DNA of 25,917 nt, from the NCBI GenBank assembly GCA_023436395.1, contig JAEZJJ010000049.1, positions 1-25,917 on the forward strand. The letters are read 5' to 3'. A program made the translations under genes and the position numbers. Origin of the DNA: Bacillota bacterium (GTDB taxonomy: Bacteria; Bacillota; Clostridia; Lachnospirales; Cellulosilyticaceae). Positions 15,919-23,278 of this stretch are shown here, in pieces (position 1 is the first letter of the stretch; each line of letters opens with the position of its first letter). Under the pieces are notes generated by a model. The model worked only from the letters and a program-made list of their open reading frames with translations, ran no database searches and had not been told where the DNA came from.

Positions 15919-17448
15919 ATGGATATAGTTCAAAAAGATGTTGAAATGATTGTTCAACAAGTACTTAAAAATATATTACCAAATATAGAACAAGTGGCAG
16001 CCTCTTCTCAGCCTTCAAATATTGTAAAAACATATAAAGCTGGCACAGTAGTCTCAATAGAGGATGCACAAACTAAAGTAGCACCAGTACATATAGGAAA
16101 TTCTATTAATGGAGATTATGGTGTGTTTGAGACTATGGCTGAAGCAGTAGATGCAGCCTATGAAGCACAAAAAATATATAAAAATAAATTTCAATTAAAA
16201 GATAGAGAACGCCTTATTCAAAATATTAGAAAAGTGACCAAACAGCATGCTGAAACGTTTGCTAAGATGAGTGTAGAAGAGACCAAGCTTGGACGCTATG
16301 AGGACAAGATAGAAAAAAATTTATTAGTTATTGAAGGAACTCCTGGTACAGAATGTTTAACAACAGCGGCAATCTCGGGAGATCATGGACTAACAATTGT
16401 AGAGCATGCCCCTTACGGTGTCATAGGAGCTATTACACCAGTGACTAATCCTACAGAAACAATTATCAATAATATTATTTCCATGATTGCTGGTGGTAAT
16501 TCGGTTGTTTTTAATGTTCATCCAAGTGCTAAAAATTGCTGTGCTTTCGCACTTCAAGTTATTAATAAGGCTATTGAAGAAGCAGGTGGTCCTAAAAATC
16601 TGGCAACTATGGTTAAAAATCCAACCCTTGACACTGTAAAAGAGTTAAGTAGCAACGATAAAATCAGACTTTTAGTAGGGACAGGTGGCATGCCTATGGT
16701 AAAATCATTACTTCAATCAGGTAAAAAAGTAATTGGAGCAGGTGCAGGAAATCCACCAGTTATTGTTGATGAGACAGCCGACATTAAGCATGCAGCAAAA
16801 CAAATCTATAAGGGAGCTTCTTTTGATAACAATTTACTTTGTTTGGCAGAGAAGGAAGTATTCGTTGTAGAAGATGTAGCAACGGATTTAATTTATAATA
16901 TGATTCAAGAAGGTGCATTTCTACTTAATAGTAATCAGCTAGAACAAATTATGAATTTAGTACTTACATATGAGGAAACACCAAATGGTAGAGAATATCA
17001 TACTAGTAAGAATTGGGTTGGAAAAGATGCAAGTAAAATGTTAGAAGCTATTGGTATTCAAGGTAAATCAGAGTGTAGATTGCTTATTTGTGAAGTGCCA
17101 CATAATCACCCATTTGTTTTACTTGAGCAATTAATGCCAGTACTTCCAATTGTAAAATGTGCTAATCTAGATCAAGCCATTAAATATGCGATGATTGCAG
17201 AACATGGGAACCGTCATACAGCATCTATGTTCTCACAAAATATCAATAATCTAACACGTTTTGCAAGAGAAGTAGAAACCACTATTTTTGTTAAAAATGC
17301 TGCTACTTTAGCTGGAGTAGGTTTTGGTGGAGAAGGACATACAACCATGACAATAGCAGGGCCAACAGGCGAAGGTATTACCAATGCCGTTTCTTTTACT
17401 AGACAGAGGAGATGCACACTTGGTGAAGGTGGTTTTAGAATAATTTAG
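15919..17448 (+). CDS. BMC CoA-acylating aldehyde dehydrogenase (PduP/EutE-like)
   Basis: 509-aa NAD- and CoA-dependent aldehyde dehydrogenase that turns the aldehyde from the aldolase into an acyl-CoA. The catalytic Cys is 308 in SFDNNLLCLAEKE, characteristic of the acylating PduP/EutE branch. Also present are APYGVIGAITPVTNPTET and the glycine-rich KKVIGAGAGNPPVIVDE. Residues 2-20 (DIVQKDVEMIVQQVLKNIL) form an amphipathic helix before a flexible linker, the classic N-terminal encapsulation peptide. AGAGGTGA at the end of the aldolase gene serves as its ribosome site. Its position between aldolase and shell genes marks it as the signature core enzyme of the metabolosome. Confidence 0.95.
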   Translation: MDIVQKDVEMIVQQVLKNILPNIEQVAASSQPSNIVKTYKAGTVVSIEDAQTKVAPVHIGNSINGDYGVFETMAEAVDAAYEAQKIYKNKFQLKDRERLIQNIRKVTKQHAETFAKMSVEETKLGRYEDKIEKNLLVIEGTPGTECLTTAAISGDHGLTIVEHAPYGVIGAITPVTNPTETIINNIISMIAGGNSVVFNVHPSAKNCCAFALQVINKAIEEAGGPKNLATMVKNPTLDTVKELSSNDKIRLLVGTGGMPMVKSLLQSGKKVIGAGAGNPPVIVDETADIKHAAKQIYKGASFDNNLLCLAEKEVFVVEDVATDLIYNMIQEGAFLLNSNQLEQIMNLVLTYEETPNGREYHTSKNWVGKDASKMLEAIGIQGKSECRLLICEVPHNHPFVLLEQLMPVLPIVKCANLDQAIKYAMIAEHGNRHTASMFSQNINNLTRFAREVETTIFVKNAATLAGVGFGGEGHTTMTIAGPTGEGITNAVSFTRQRRCTLGEGGFRII

Positions 17449-17465
17449 AAAAGTAGGTAGATATC

Positions 17466-17786
17466 ATGGCAATTGGATTTTTAGAAGTTGCGGGATATGG
17501 GACTGCTTTATATGCAATGGATAAAGCTTGTAAAGCAACGGATATCACTATTTTAGGAATTGATACGATTAATCCTAAAGATACAAGTACCCATATTCCA
17601 CTTACAGTACAGGTCAAATTTGAAGGCAGTATTTCTGATGTAAAAATTGCAGCAGAAGTAGCTGGTGAGGCGGCCCTTAGATTTAATGAAGAAAAAGAAG
17701 TGATCACAAGCGTAATTGAGAATCCGTACCAGGGAACAAAAAAATTAGGTATGATTTCTAAAGTAAAGTTTCAAGATAACCGTTAG
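17466..17786 (+). CDS. BMC-H shell protein, divergent pore loop
   Basis: 106-aa single-domain BMC shell protein. The fold signature is seen in AIGFLEVAGYGTALYAMDKACKAT at the start and SDVKIAAEVAGEAAL in the later helix. Where its neighbours have the short pore loop KIGSG it has a longer, different stretch (TINPKDTSTHIP), so the pore or its gating probably differs. The C-terminal ~25 residues (VITSVIENPYQGTKKLG...) also differ from the other three shell proteins. AGGT is the only ribosome-site element before the ATG, so expression may be lower than for the next gene. It is the first shell gene after the aldehyde dehydrogenase. Confidence 0.88.
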   Translation: MAIGFLEVAGYGTALYAMDKACKATDITILGIDTINPKDTSTHIPLTVQVKFEGSISDVKIAAEVAGEAALRFNEEKEVITSVIENPYQGTKKLGMISKVKFQDNR

Positions 17787-17801
17787 ATGGAGGGATGAAA
17801 T

Positions 17802-18074
17802 ATGTCAGCAGTAGGAATGATTGAAACAAGGGGACTTACAGCGTCAATCGAAGCAACAGATGCTATGCTTAAAGCAGCGGAAGTAGAACTTGTGGGGACT
17901 GAGAAAATAGGTTCAGGTCTTATTACAGTGATTGTAAAAGGTGAAGTAGGAGCAGTTAAAGCAGCAACAGAAGCGGGAGCAGAAGCAGCAGCACGCTTAG
18001 GGGAACTAGTATGTGTACATGTAATTGCTAGACCTCATAATGACACATCAAGGATTTTACCTGCTGCTAAGTAG
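17802..18074 (+). CDS. BMC-H hexameric shell protein (major type, copy 1)
   Basis: 90-aa canonical Pfam BMC-domain protein that should form flat hexamers tiling the shell facets. The sequence MSAVGMIETRGLTASIEA, the helix AMLKAAEVELVGTEK, the pore loop KIGSG and the closing HVIARPH follow the PduA/CsoS1/EutM pattern and length. GGAGGG precedes the start. It differs from the fourth shell protein (18620-18892) at about 16 of 90 positions, so the two are recent duplicates. Confidence 0.95.
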   Translation: MSAVGMIETRGLTASIEATDAMLKAAEVELVGTEKIGSGLITVIVKGEVGAVKAATEAGAEAAARLGELVCVHVIARPHNDTSRILPAAK

Positions 18075-18102
18075 GAAAATTACATATAGGTAGAATACAC
18101 AT

Positions 18103-18546
18103 ATGGGAAATAGAACTTATAATGCAATAGGAGTGGTGGAAGTCAATTTTTTTGCCAATGCTCTCATCGTTTTAGACGAGATGCTCAAAGCCAGTGAAGT
18201 ACACTTAGTGGCTTGTGAGAAGACGTTAGGGGGGAGAATGGTAAGTATCATTGTTGGTGGAGACACTTCTGCTGTTAATGCAGCAATAGAAGCTGCATTA
18301 CTTACAAGGCAGGTAGTAGGAGAAAAAAATATTAAAGTAGCTGTTACTATTTCTAACCCACATATAGAAATTAGAAAGTTATTTAATTTGAGCCAAAAGC
18401 CTAATCAATCACAGATGAAGGAAATACAGGAGCAGACATTGCAAACTCAAGAACAAAAAGCTTTAACAGTAAAAACAGCAATTGTGGCAAATCCAAAAAA
18501 ACAAAAAGCAAAAACCAAGGCTAACAATAATAGAGCAGAGAAATAA
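18103..18546 (+). CDS. BMC-H shell protein with basic C-terminal tail
   Basis: 147-aa protein with an N-terminal BMC-H domain (about residues 5-95: AIGVVEVNFFANALIVLDEMLKAS..., pore region KTLGGRM) and a ~52-residue tail rich in Gln, Lys and Asn. The tail has few hydrophobics and ends in a lysine-rich segment (PKKQKAKTKANNNRAEK). In some BMC families long C-terminal extensions bind cargo, nucleic acid or other proteins. Here the role is unknown. The pore loop contains Arg where the major proteins have small residues. The ribosome site is weak (ATAGGT), suggesting a minor component. Confidence 0.9.
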   Translation: MGNRTYNAIGVVEVNFFANALIVLDEMLKASEVHLVACEKTLGGRMVSIIVGGDTSAVNAAIEAALLTRQVVGEKNIKVAVTISNPHIEIRKLFNLSQKPNQSQMKEIQEQTLQTQEQKALTVKTAIVANPKKQKAKTKANNNRAEK

Positions 18547-18619
18547 GTAATTAAATTTATAAGTAAAAATCGCCAATCAAAATAAATATCTAAAAATCTA
18601 AAAATAGGAGGAAATAACA

Positions 18620-18892
18620 ATGAAAGCAGTAGGAATGATTGAAACAAGAGGATTAGTAGCATCAATTGAGGCAGCAGATGCAATGCTTAAAGCAGCAGAA
18701 GTGGAATTAGTAGGAACAGAAAAAATAGGTTCAGGACTTGTAACAGTTATTGTACAAGGGGATGTGGGGGCAGTTAAAGCAGCTACAGAAAGTGGTGCAG
18801 AAGCAGCTTCTAGACTTGGAGAAGTTGTATCTGTTCATGTAATTCCAAGGCCACATGCAGATATCAGCACTATTTTACCACTTATTAAATAA
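18620..18892 (+). CDS. BMC-H hexameric shell protein (major type, copy 2)
   Basis: 90-aa canonical BMC-H protein, about 82% identical by hand count to the copy at 17802-18074, with the same pore loop (KIGSG). The differences cluster toward the C-terminus (VHVIPRPHADISTILP versus VHVIARPHNDTSRILP). A strong AGGAGG ribosome site precedes the ATG. It is the last shell gene before an internal terminator-like hairpin and is likely the most highly expressed shell subunit. Confidence 0.95.
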   Translation: MKAVGMIETRGLVASIEAADAMLKAAEVELVGTEKIGSGLVTVIVQGDVGAVKAATESGAEAASRLGEVVSVHVIPRPHADISTILPLIK

Positions 18893-18897
18893 TAAGA

Positions 18898-18950
18898 AGG
18901 GGTTGTTGCAAAAAACAAGTAAATGCTGTTTTGCAGTAACCCCTATTTTT
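18898..18950 (+). terminator. Internal terminator/attenuator between shell genes and pduL
   Basis: AGGGGTTGTTGCAAAA pairs with TTTTGCAGTAACCCCT (stem with one bulge or mismatch, 15-nt loop), followed by ATTTTTAAAA. It lies right after the last BMC-H stop and before pduL, inside what otherwise looks like one operon. It probably reduces transcription of the downstream enzymes relative to the shell. Confidence 0.75.
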
Positions 18951-19000
18951 AAAAATATAAAAAGATACTTAAAGGAAATGAGAGGAGGGGGAGTCTAAGA

Positions 19001-19651
19001 GTGGAAAAAGACAAATTCGTACAATATATTGCAGAATTAGTACTAACAGAAATTAGAAATCTAGAAATAAAGAACAAAATGATTCCAGTAGGAATATCAG
19101 CTAGGCATGTGCACTTATCACAAAAAGATGTAGAAGCTTTATTCGGTTTAGGATATAAACTTACTTTTTTTAAGCCACTTAGTCAACCTGGCCAATTTGC
19201 AGCAGAAGAAACCCTTGAGCTAATAGGGCCAAAGGGTGTGATAAAAAAAGTACGTATATTAGGTCCAGTACGTCCTCGAACTCAAGTAGAAATATCTTTG
19301 TCAGATGCTAGAATTTTAGGAATTAACCCACCAGTAAGAAGTTCAGGGGATATAGAAGAAACACCAGGAATCATCCTCAGAGGTCCTAGAGGTGAACTAC
19401 AAAAAGATTGTGGAGTCATTATTGCAGAAAGACATGTACATATGACAAAAAGAGAAGCTAAAAGCTTTGGTCTTAATGATGGAGAACATATTAGAGTCTT
19501 TGTAAATGGTAATAAGGGTGGAGTATTAGAATATATTTCAGTTAGAGTAAGTGATTCATATGCTCTAGATTTACATATTGATACAGATGATGCAAATGCC
19601 TTTGGATTAATACAAGGCCAAAAAGTTAGATTTGAAAAAATGGAAAAATAA
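19001..19651 (+). CDS. pduL: Phosphate acyltransferase PduL
   Basis: 216-aa BMC phosphotransacylase that converts the acyl-CoA to acyl-phosphate and recycles CoA inside the shell. Two PTAC domains are visible, with zinc ligands in SARHVHLS (His36, His38), AERHVHMT (His145, His147) and LHID (His192). The spacing matches the ligand set known for PduL. Residues 1-20 form an amphipathic helix (KFVQYIAELVLTEIRN), a probable encapsulation peptide. The start codon is GTG, preceded by GAGGAGGGGG. If the acyl group is acetyl, the product acetyl-phosphate would give ATP through acetate kinase encoded elsewhere. Confidence 0.94.
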   Translation: MEKDKFVQYIAELVLTEIRNLEIKNKMIPVGISARHVHLSQKDVEALFGLGYKLTFFKPLSQPGQFAAEETLELIGPKGVIKKVRILGPVRPRTQVEISLSDARILGINPPVRSSGDIEETPGIILRGPRGELQKDCGVIIAERHVHMTKREAKSFGLNDGEHIRVFVNGNKGGVLEYISVRVSDSYALDLHIDTDDANAFGLIQGQKVRFEKMEK

Positions 19652-19671
19652 AAGCATTGGAAGTGAGAATA

Positions 19672-19935
19672 ATGATATTAGGTAAAGTAGTTGGAACAGT
19701 CGTATCAACAAGAAAATGCCAAAATTTAGTAGGTTATAAATTGCTTACCATTAAGCCCCTTTATGGACACAAAGAAGAGATACTTGTGGCAGCAGATAAT
19801 TTAGGAGCAGGCATTGGAGAATGTGTACTTATTAGTATAGGTAGTACGACGCAACATGCATTGGATAAATCAGTCCCTATTGATGCTTTAGTGGTAGGAA
19901 TAGTAGATACAGAACCACAAGTAGACAATAAGTAG
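19672..19935 (+). CDS. BMC-P pentamer shell protein (EutN/CcmL family)
   Basis: 87-aa EutN/CcmL-type protein that forms pentamers capping the shell vertices. It begins MILGKVVGTVVSTRKCQNLV, the standard family start, and continues with KLLTIKPL, AADNLGAGIGECVLISIGS and a closing VVGIVDT. A TTG codon at 19657 would add five residues, but the ATG at 19672 aligns with family starts and has GGAAGTGAG ahead of it. It is the only vertex protein in the window. Confidence 0.93.
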   Translation: MILGKVVGTVVSTRKCQNLVGYKLLTIKPLYGHKEEILVAADNLGAGIGECVLISIGSTTQHALDKSVPIDALVVGIVDTEPQVDNK

Positions 19936-19958
19936 AAAAATCTAAGGGGGAAGCAGGT

Positions 19959-21083
19959 ATGGAAAATTTAAAGGTTTTAGCAGTAGCAGATCCGGCTGTG
20001 AGTGTTTATATAGATAAAGGGTATCATATCTTAGAAGATTTTCAAGATAAGGATATAAAGGTCCAGTTTGACATTGTACCATGGGAAGATTATTTTGATA
20101 CCATGATGCAAGTTTTTAAAGGAAATGCAGCTTATGATATTGTTATGGTTGCTGGACACTTATGGTTAAAAGATTTTGTAGATAAAGGGTATCTTGCACC
20201 TATAAGCTATGATTTTGAAGATATTTTACCTATTATAGCGGAGGAAATGACATGTGAGGGGAAAACTTATCTTTCTCCATCTTTCTGTGATGGACATATG
20301 ATCGTTTATAGAAATAGCATTTTAAAAGAAGTATTAGGCACATTACCTGAAGAGGTTATTACAGTTGATGAACTTATTGAGATAGTAGAAAAACTTTATC
20401 ATGCAGGATACGAAACACCCATTGCTATAAAAGCACATGAGTCAGAAATTCTATTAGATGCACTTCCTTATTTAAGGAATGGGTCAGATAAGGATATATA
20501 TGTGCAGGGGCAGGGGCGAAATACTTGCCATATTAAAGAAATGGCTAAGGGGCTTGATAAGTATCTAAAACTTAAGGCATTTGCTCCTAAAGATGCACAC
20601 ATGTATGGCAATGATGAAATTAAAGAAGCATTAATAAAAGAGCAAGTGGTTATGGCTACTACTTGGAGTGGGCAGCTTGGGGTAATAACCAAAGGCTACG
20701 AGGAAAGAGAAGATTTGGGATATGCAACTTTTGATACTGCTTGGAATGTAACATGGTCATTTGCTATCACTAATATGAGTAAACAAAAGGACAAGGCAGA
20801 AAAGTTATTAGCGTATTTAAGATCAAAGCATGTGGATAGTATAGTAGGTGCTTATTGTGGGGCACCTATTAGAAAAAGTAATTACATAGAAGGAATGTCA
20901 AAATTTCCTTGGTATAAAGTACAGCTTAGAATGATAGAAGAATGTGCAAAGCCTTTAGCTTCAGATACTAAGGCTGGAGAGAAGAATAATCTTCTTTATG
21001 AAGCAATTTATCATATTTTTACAGGAAAGGTAAGCAGTTCGGTAGCTTTAAACGAAGTCCAGGAGAAAGTAAACTCTCTTTAA
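19959..21083 (+). CDS. Solute-binding-protein fold without signal peptide
   Basis: 374-aa protein resembling family 1 extracellular solute-binding proteins (KVLAVADPAVSVYIDKGYHI, AAYDIVMVAGHLWLKDFVDK, YLSPSFCDGHMIVYRN, VMATTWSGQLGVI). It starts directly with the mature fold: no signal sequence or lipobox. An in-frame TAA at 19929-19931 and an AAGGGGG ribosome site rule out a longer exported form. It therefore appears cytoplasmic, in the middle of a BMC operon and without its own permease. It might sense or buffer a pathway metabolite, act as a chaperone or cargo, or be a repurposed transport protein. No function is established. There is no obvious encapsulation peptide. Confidence 0.8.
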   Translation: MENLKVLAVADPAVSVYIDKGYHILEDFQDKDIKVQFDIVPWEDYFDTMMQVFKGNAAYDIVMVAGHLWLKDFVDKGYLAPISYDFEDILPIIAEEMTCEGKTYLSPSFCDGHMIVYRNSILKEVLGTLPEEVITVDELIEIVEKLYHAGYETPIAIKAHESEILLDALPYLRNGSDKDIYVQGQGRNTCHIKEMAKGLDKYLKLKAFAPKDAHMYGNDEIKEALIKEQVVMATTWSGQLGVITKGYEEREDLGYATFDTAWNVTWSFAITNMSKQKDKAEKLLAYLRSKHVDSIVGAYCGAPIRKSNYIEGMSKFPWYKVQLRMIEECAKPLASDTKAGEKNNLLYEAIYHIFTGKVSSSVALNEVQEKVNSL

Positions 21084-21097
21084 GAAAGGAGTACGTT

Positions 21098-22429
21098 ATG
21101 AAAGTAGTAGTAATTGGTGGAGTAGCAGCAGGTATGTCTGCTGCCTCTAAAATTAAAAGAATAGATCAGGATGCAGAGGTCATAGTATATGAAAAAGGTG
21201 GATTTTTATCTTATGGAGCATGTGGGCTTCCTTATTATGTGGGTGGGTTTAATGATGACTACACTAAAATGATTGCTAGGACTAAAGAACAATTTCAGAA
21301 AATGGGAATACAAACATATTTGCATCATGAAGTTTTAAAAGTAATTCCAAAAGAAAAGAAGCTTTTAATTAGGAACCATGAAACAGGAGATATCTTTATC
21401 GATAAGTACGATAAATTAATGATAGGAACGGGGGCAGCTGCTGTTAAGCCACCTATACCTGGTATTGATAAAAAAGGTGTTTTTCAACTTAAAACGTTAG
21501 AAGATGGATTGCGACTTAAAGAGGTTGCTAAAGACTCTAATATAAAAAAAGTAGTGATTGTAGGGGGAGGTTACATAGGGATTGAATCTGTAGACGCCTT
21601 TTTACATTTAGGGAAAGATGTGACTTGTGTGGAATTTGCAGATAGAATTCTAATGCCATTTGACTCAGAAATATCAAATTTAGCAACACAAGAACTTAAA
21701 AAAAAGGGTGTTAAGCTTCAAACCAGTGAAAAAGTGATTGCTATTGAAGGAGACATACAGGTACGTGCAGTACAAACAGATAAAGGAGTATATGAAGCTG
21801 ACCTTGTGGTACTAGCAATAGGGGTAAGGCCTTCTACTGAGTTTTTAAAAGATACAAATATTCAAATGACACCTAATGGTGCCCTCATAGTTGATAGAGA
21901 GATGAGAACTTCTTTGCCAGATGTTTGGGCAGCTGGAGACTGCAGTGTTGTTTATCATAAAGGACTAGAAGAGAATAGCTTTTTACCCCTTGGAACAGTT
22001 GCTAATAAATGTGGACGTATTGCAGGTGAAAATATTACAGGTAAACATACGAAGTTTATTGGAGCATTAGGTTCTGCTGCTATTAAAGTATGTGATATAG
22101 AAATGGGAAGGACAGGGCTTGGCGAAGCTGAAGCTAAAAGATTAGGAATCAACTATAAAACTGTAGTTATATCAGCTTATGATCATCCCGCATATTATCC
22201 AGACCAAACGCCTATTACAATTAAGTTAATTTATGAAGTGGGAACTAAGAAGCTTTTAGGTGCACAAACAGCAGGTGAGAAGGGGGCAGTAATGAGAGTG
22301 GACGTCTTTGCTGTAGCTATTCATAATCAAATGACAACAGATGAGTTAGGCATGACTGACCTTGTATATGCACCGCCTTTTTCAGGTGTTTGGGATGCTA
22401 TACATATTGCATGTAACGCAGCTAAATAA
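21098..22429 (+). CDS. CoA-disulfide reductase / NADH oxidase-like flavoprotein
   Basis: 443-aa FAD- and NAD(P)H-dependent enzyme of the single-cysteine pyridine nucleotide disulfide reductase group. It has the FAD motif VIGGVAAGMSAA, active-site Cys42 in SYGACGLPYY, the NAD motif VVIVGGGYIGIE (about 151-162), the second FAD motif VWAAGDC and a dimerisation domain ending YAPPFSGVWDAI. Members reduce CoA disulfide or persulfides, or oxidise NADH with oxygen. Next to CoA-using enzymes, keeping CoA reduced or regenerating NAD is plausible. The family does not decide between these. AAGGAG precedes the start. Confidence 0.88.
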   Translation: MKVVVIGGVAAGMSAASKIKRIDQDAEVIVYEKGGFLSYGACGLPYYVGGFNDDYTKMIARTKEQFQKMGIQTYLHHEVLKVIPKEKKLLIRNHETGDIFIDKYDKLMIGTGAAAVKPPIPGIDKKGVFQLKTLEDGLRLKEVAKDSNIKKVVIVGGGYIGIESVDAFLHLGKDVTCVEFADRILMPFDSEISNLATQELKKKGVKLQTSEKVIAIEGDIQVRAVQTDKGVYEADLVVLAIGVRPSTEFLKDTNIQMTPNGALIVDREMRTSLPDVWAAGDCSVVYHKGLEENSFLPLGTVANKCGRIAGENITGKHTKFIGALGSAAIKVCDIEMGRTGLGEAEAKRLGINYKTVVISAYDHPAYYPDQTPITIKLIYEVGTKKLLGAQTAGEKGAVMRVDVFAVAIHNQMTTDELGMTDLVYAPPFSGVWDAIHIACNAAK

Positions 22430-22454
22430 AAGTAAAGAATAGGAGGAGGTTAGC

Positions 22455-23264
22455 GTGAGTAAATTAATGGGGATATCTGAGGCGGTAAGCCTCATTCATG
22501 ATGGAGATACACTTGGAATAGGTGGAAATGTACTTCTTAGAGCACCTATGACACTTATAAGAGAAATTGTGAGAGTACAAAAAAAAGGACTAAAATTAGT
22601 TAAGACAGCAGGGGCTATGGATATAGATATGCTTTGCTTTGGAGGGTGCGTGCAAAGCGTGGATGCGGGGTTTATTAGTTATGAAACAGAGTTCTCCCTA
22701 GCAGATCACTATAGAAAAGCTGTACAAAATGGTATTGTAAAAGGAAATGAGCATGCTTGTTATACAGTCATAAGTGCTCTTAGGGCAGCAGCATATGGCA
22801 TTCCTTTTATGCCAGTAAAGGGTCTTGTGATAAGTGATTTGATCCATGTAAATGATTATTTTACTCGGATTATAGATCCTTTTTCAAATGAACCTATTAC
22901 AGTAGTTAAAGCAATTAGGCCTGATGTAACCATTATTCATGTGCAAGAAGCAGATATAGAGGGAAATGCACTCATTGAGGGCCCTTTATTTGATGATATA
23001 ACATTAGCTAAAGCATCTAAGAAGGTTATTTTATCTGCAGAAAAAATAGTAGATACTTCAAAGTTTAGAGAAGCTAAACAGAAAGTTACTATTCCGGGAT
23101 TTATGATATCAGCAGTAACGCATGCACCTAGGGGTGCAGCACCATGTTCATGTCAAGGCTACTATGATATTGATAGAGAGCATATTAAAGCTTTTAAGGC
23201 ACTAAAGAATCAAGACGAGCTGGGGCAGTATTTATCAAACCATGCAACTTTGAGTGATATATAA
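22455..23264 (+). CDS. CoA-transferase family, subunit A-like
   Basis: 269-aa protein of the family I CoA-transferase alpha type (GctA/IpdA-like). Typical segments are AVSLIHDGDTLGIGGNVLLRAPMTLIREIV near the start, ALRAAAYGIPFMPVKG in the middle and DVTIIHVQEADIEGNALIEG later. It has a GTG start with AGGAGGAGG upstream and pairs with the next gene 14 nt away. A role in moving CoA from the pathway acyl-CoA to another acid, or in hydrolysing a CoA ester as IpdAB does, is inferred from the fold. No typical BMC role is known to me. Confidence 0.85.
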   Translation: MSKLMGISEAVSLIHDGDTLGIGGNVLLRAPMTLIREIVRVQKKGLKLVKTAGAMDIDMLCFGGCVQSVDAGFISYETEFSLADHYRKAVQNGIVKGNEHACYTVISALRAAAYGIPFMPVKGLVISDLIHVNDYFTRIIDPFSNEPITVVKAIRPDVTIIHVQEADIEGNALIEGPLFDDITLAKASKKVILSAEKIVDTSKFREAKQKVTIPGFMISAVTHAPRGAAPCSCQGYYDIDREHIKAFKALKNQDELGQYLSNHATLSDI

Positions 23265-23278
23265 AGGAGGGAAACATA

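Noticed and set aside
18447..18683. Minus-strand open frame across the end of the tailed shell gene and the start of the next
   Set aside because: It spans two real genes on the other strand and encodes a Leu/Phe-rich low-complexity product with no ribosome site.
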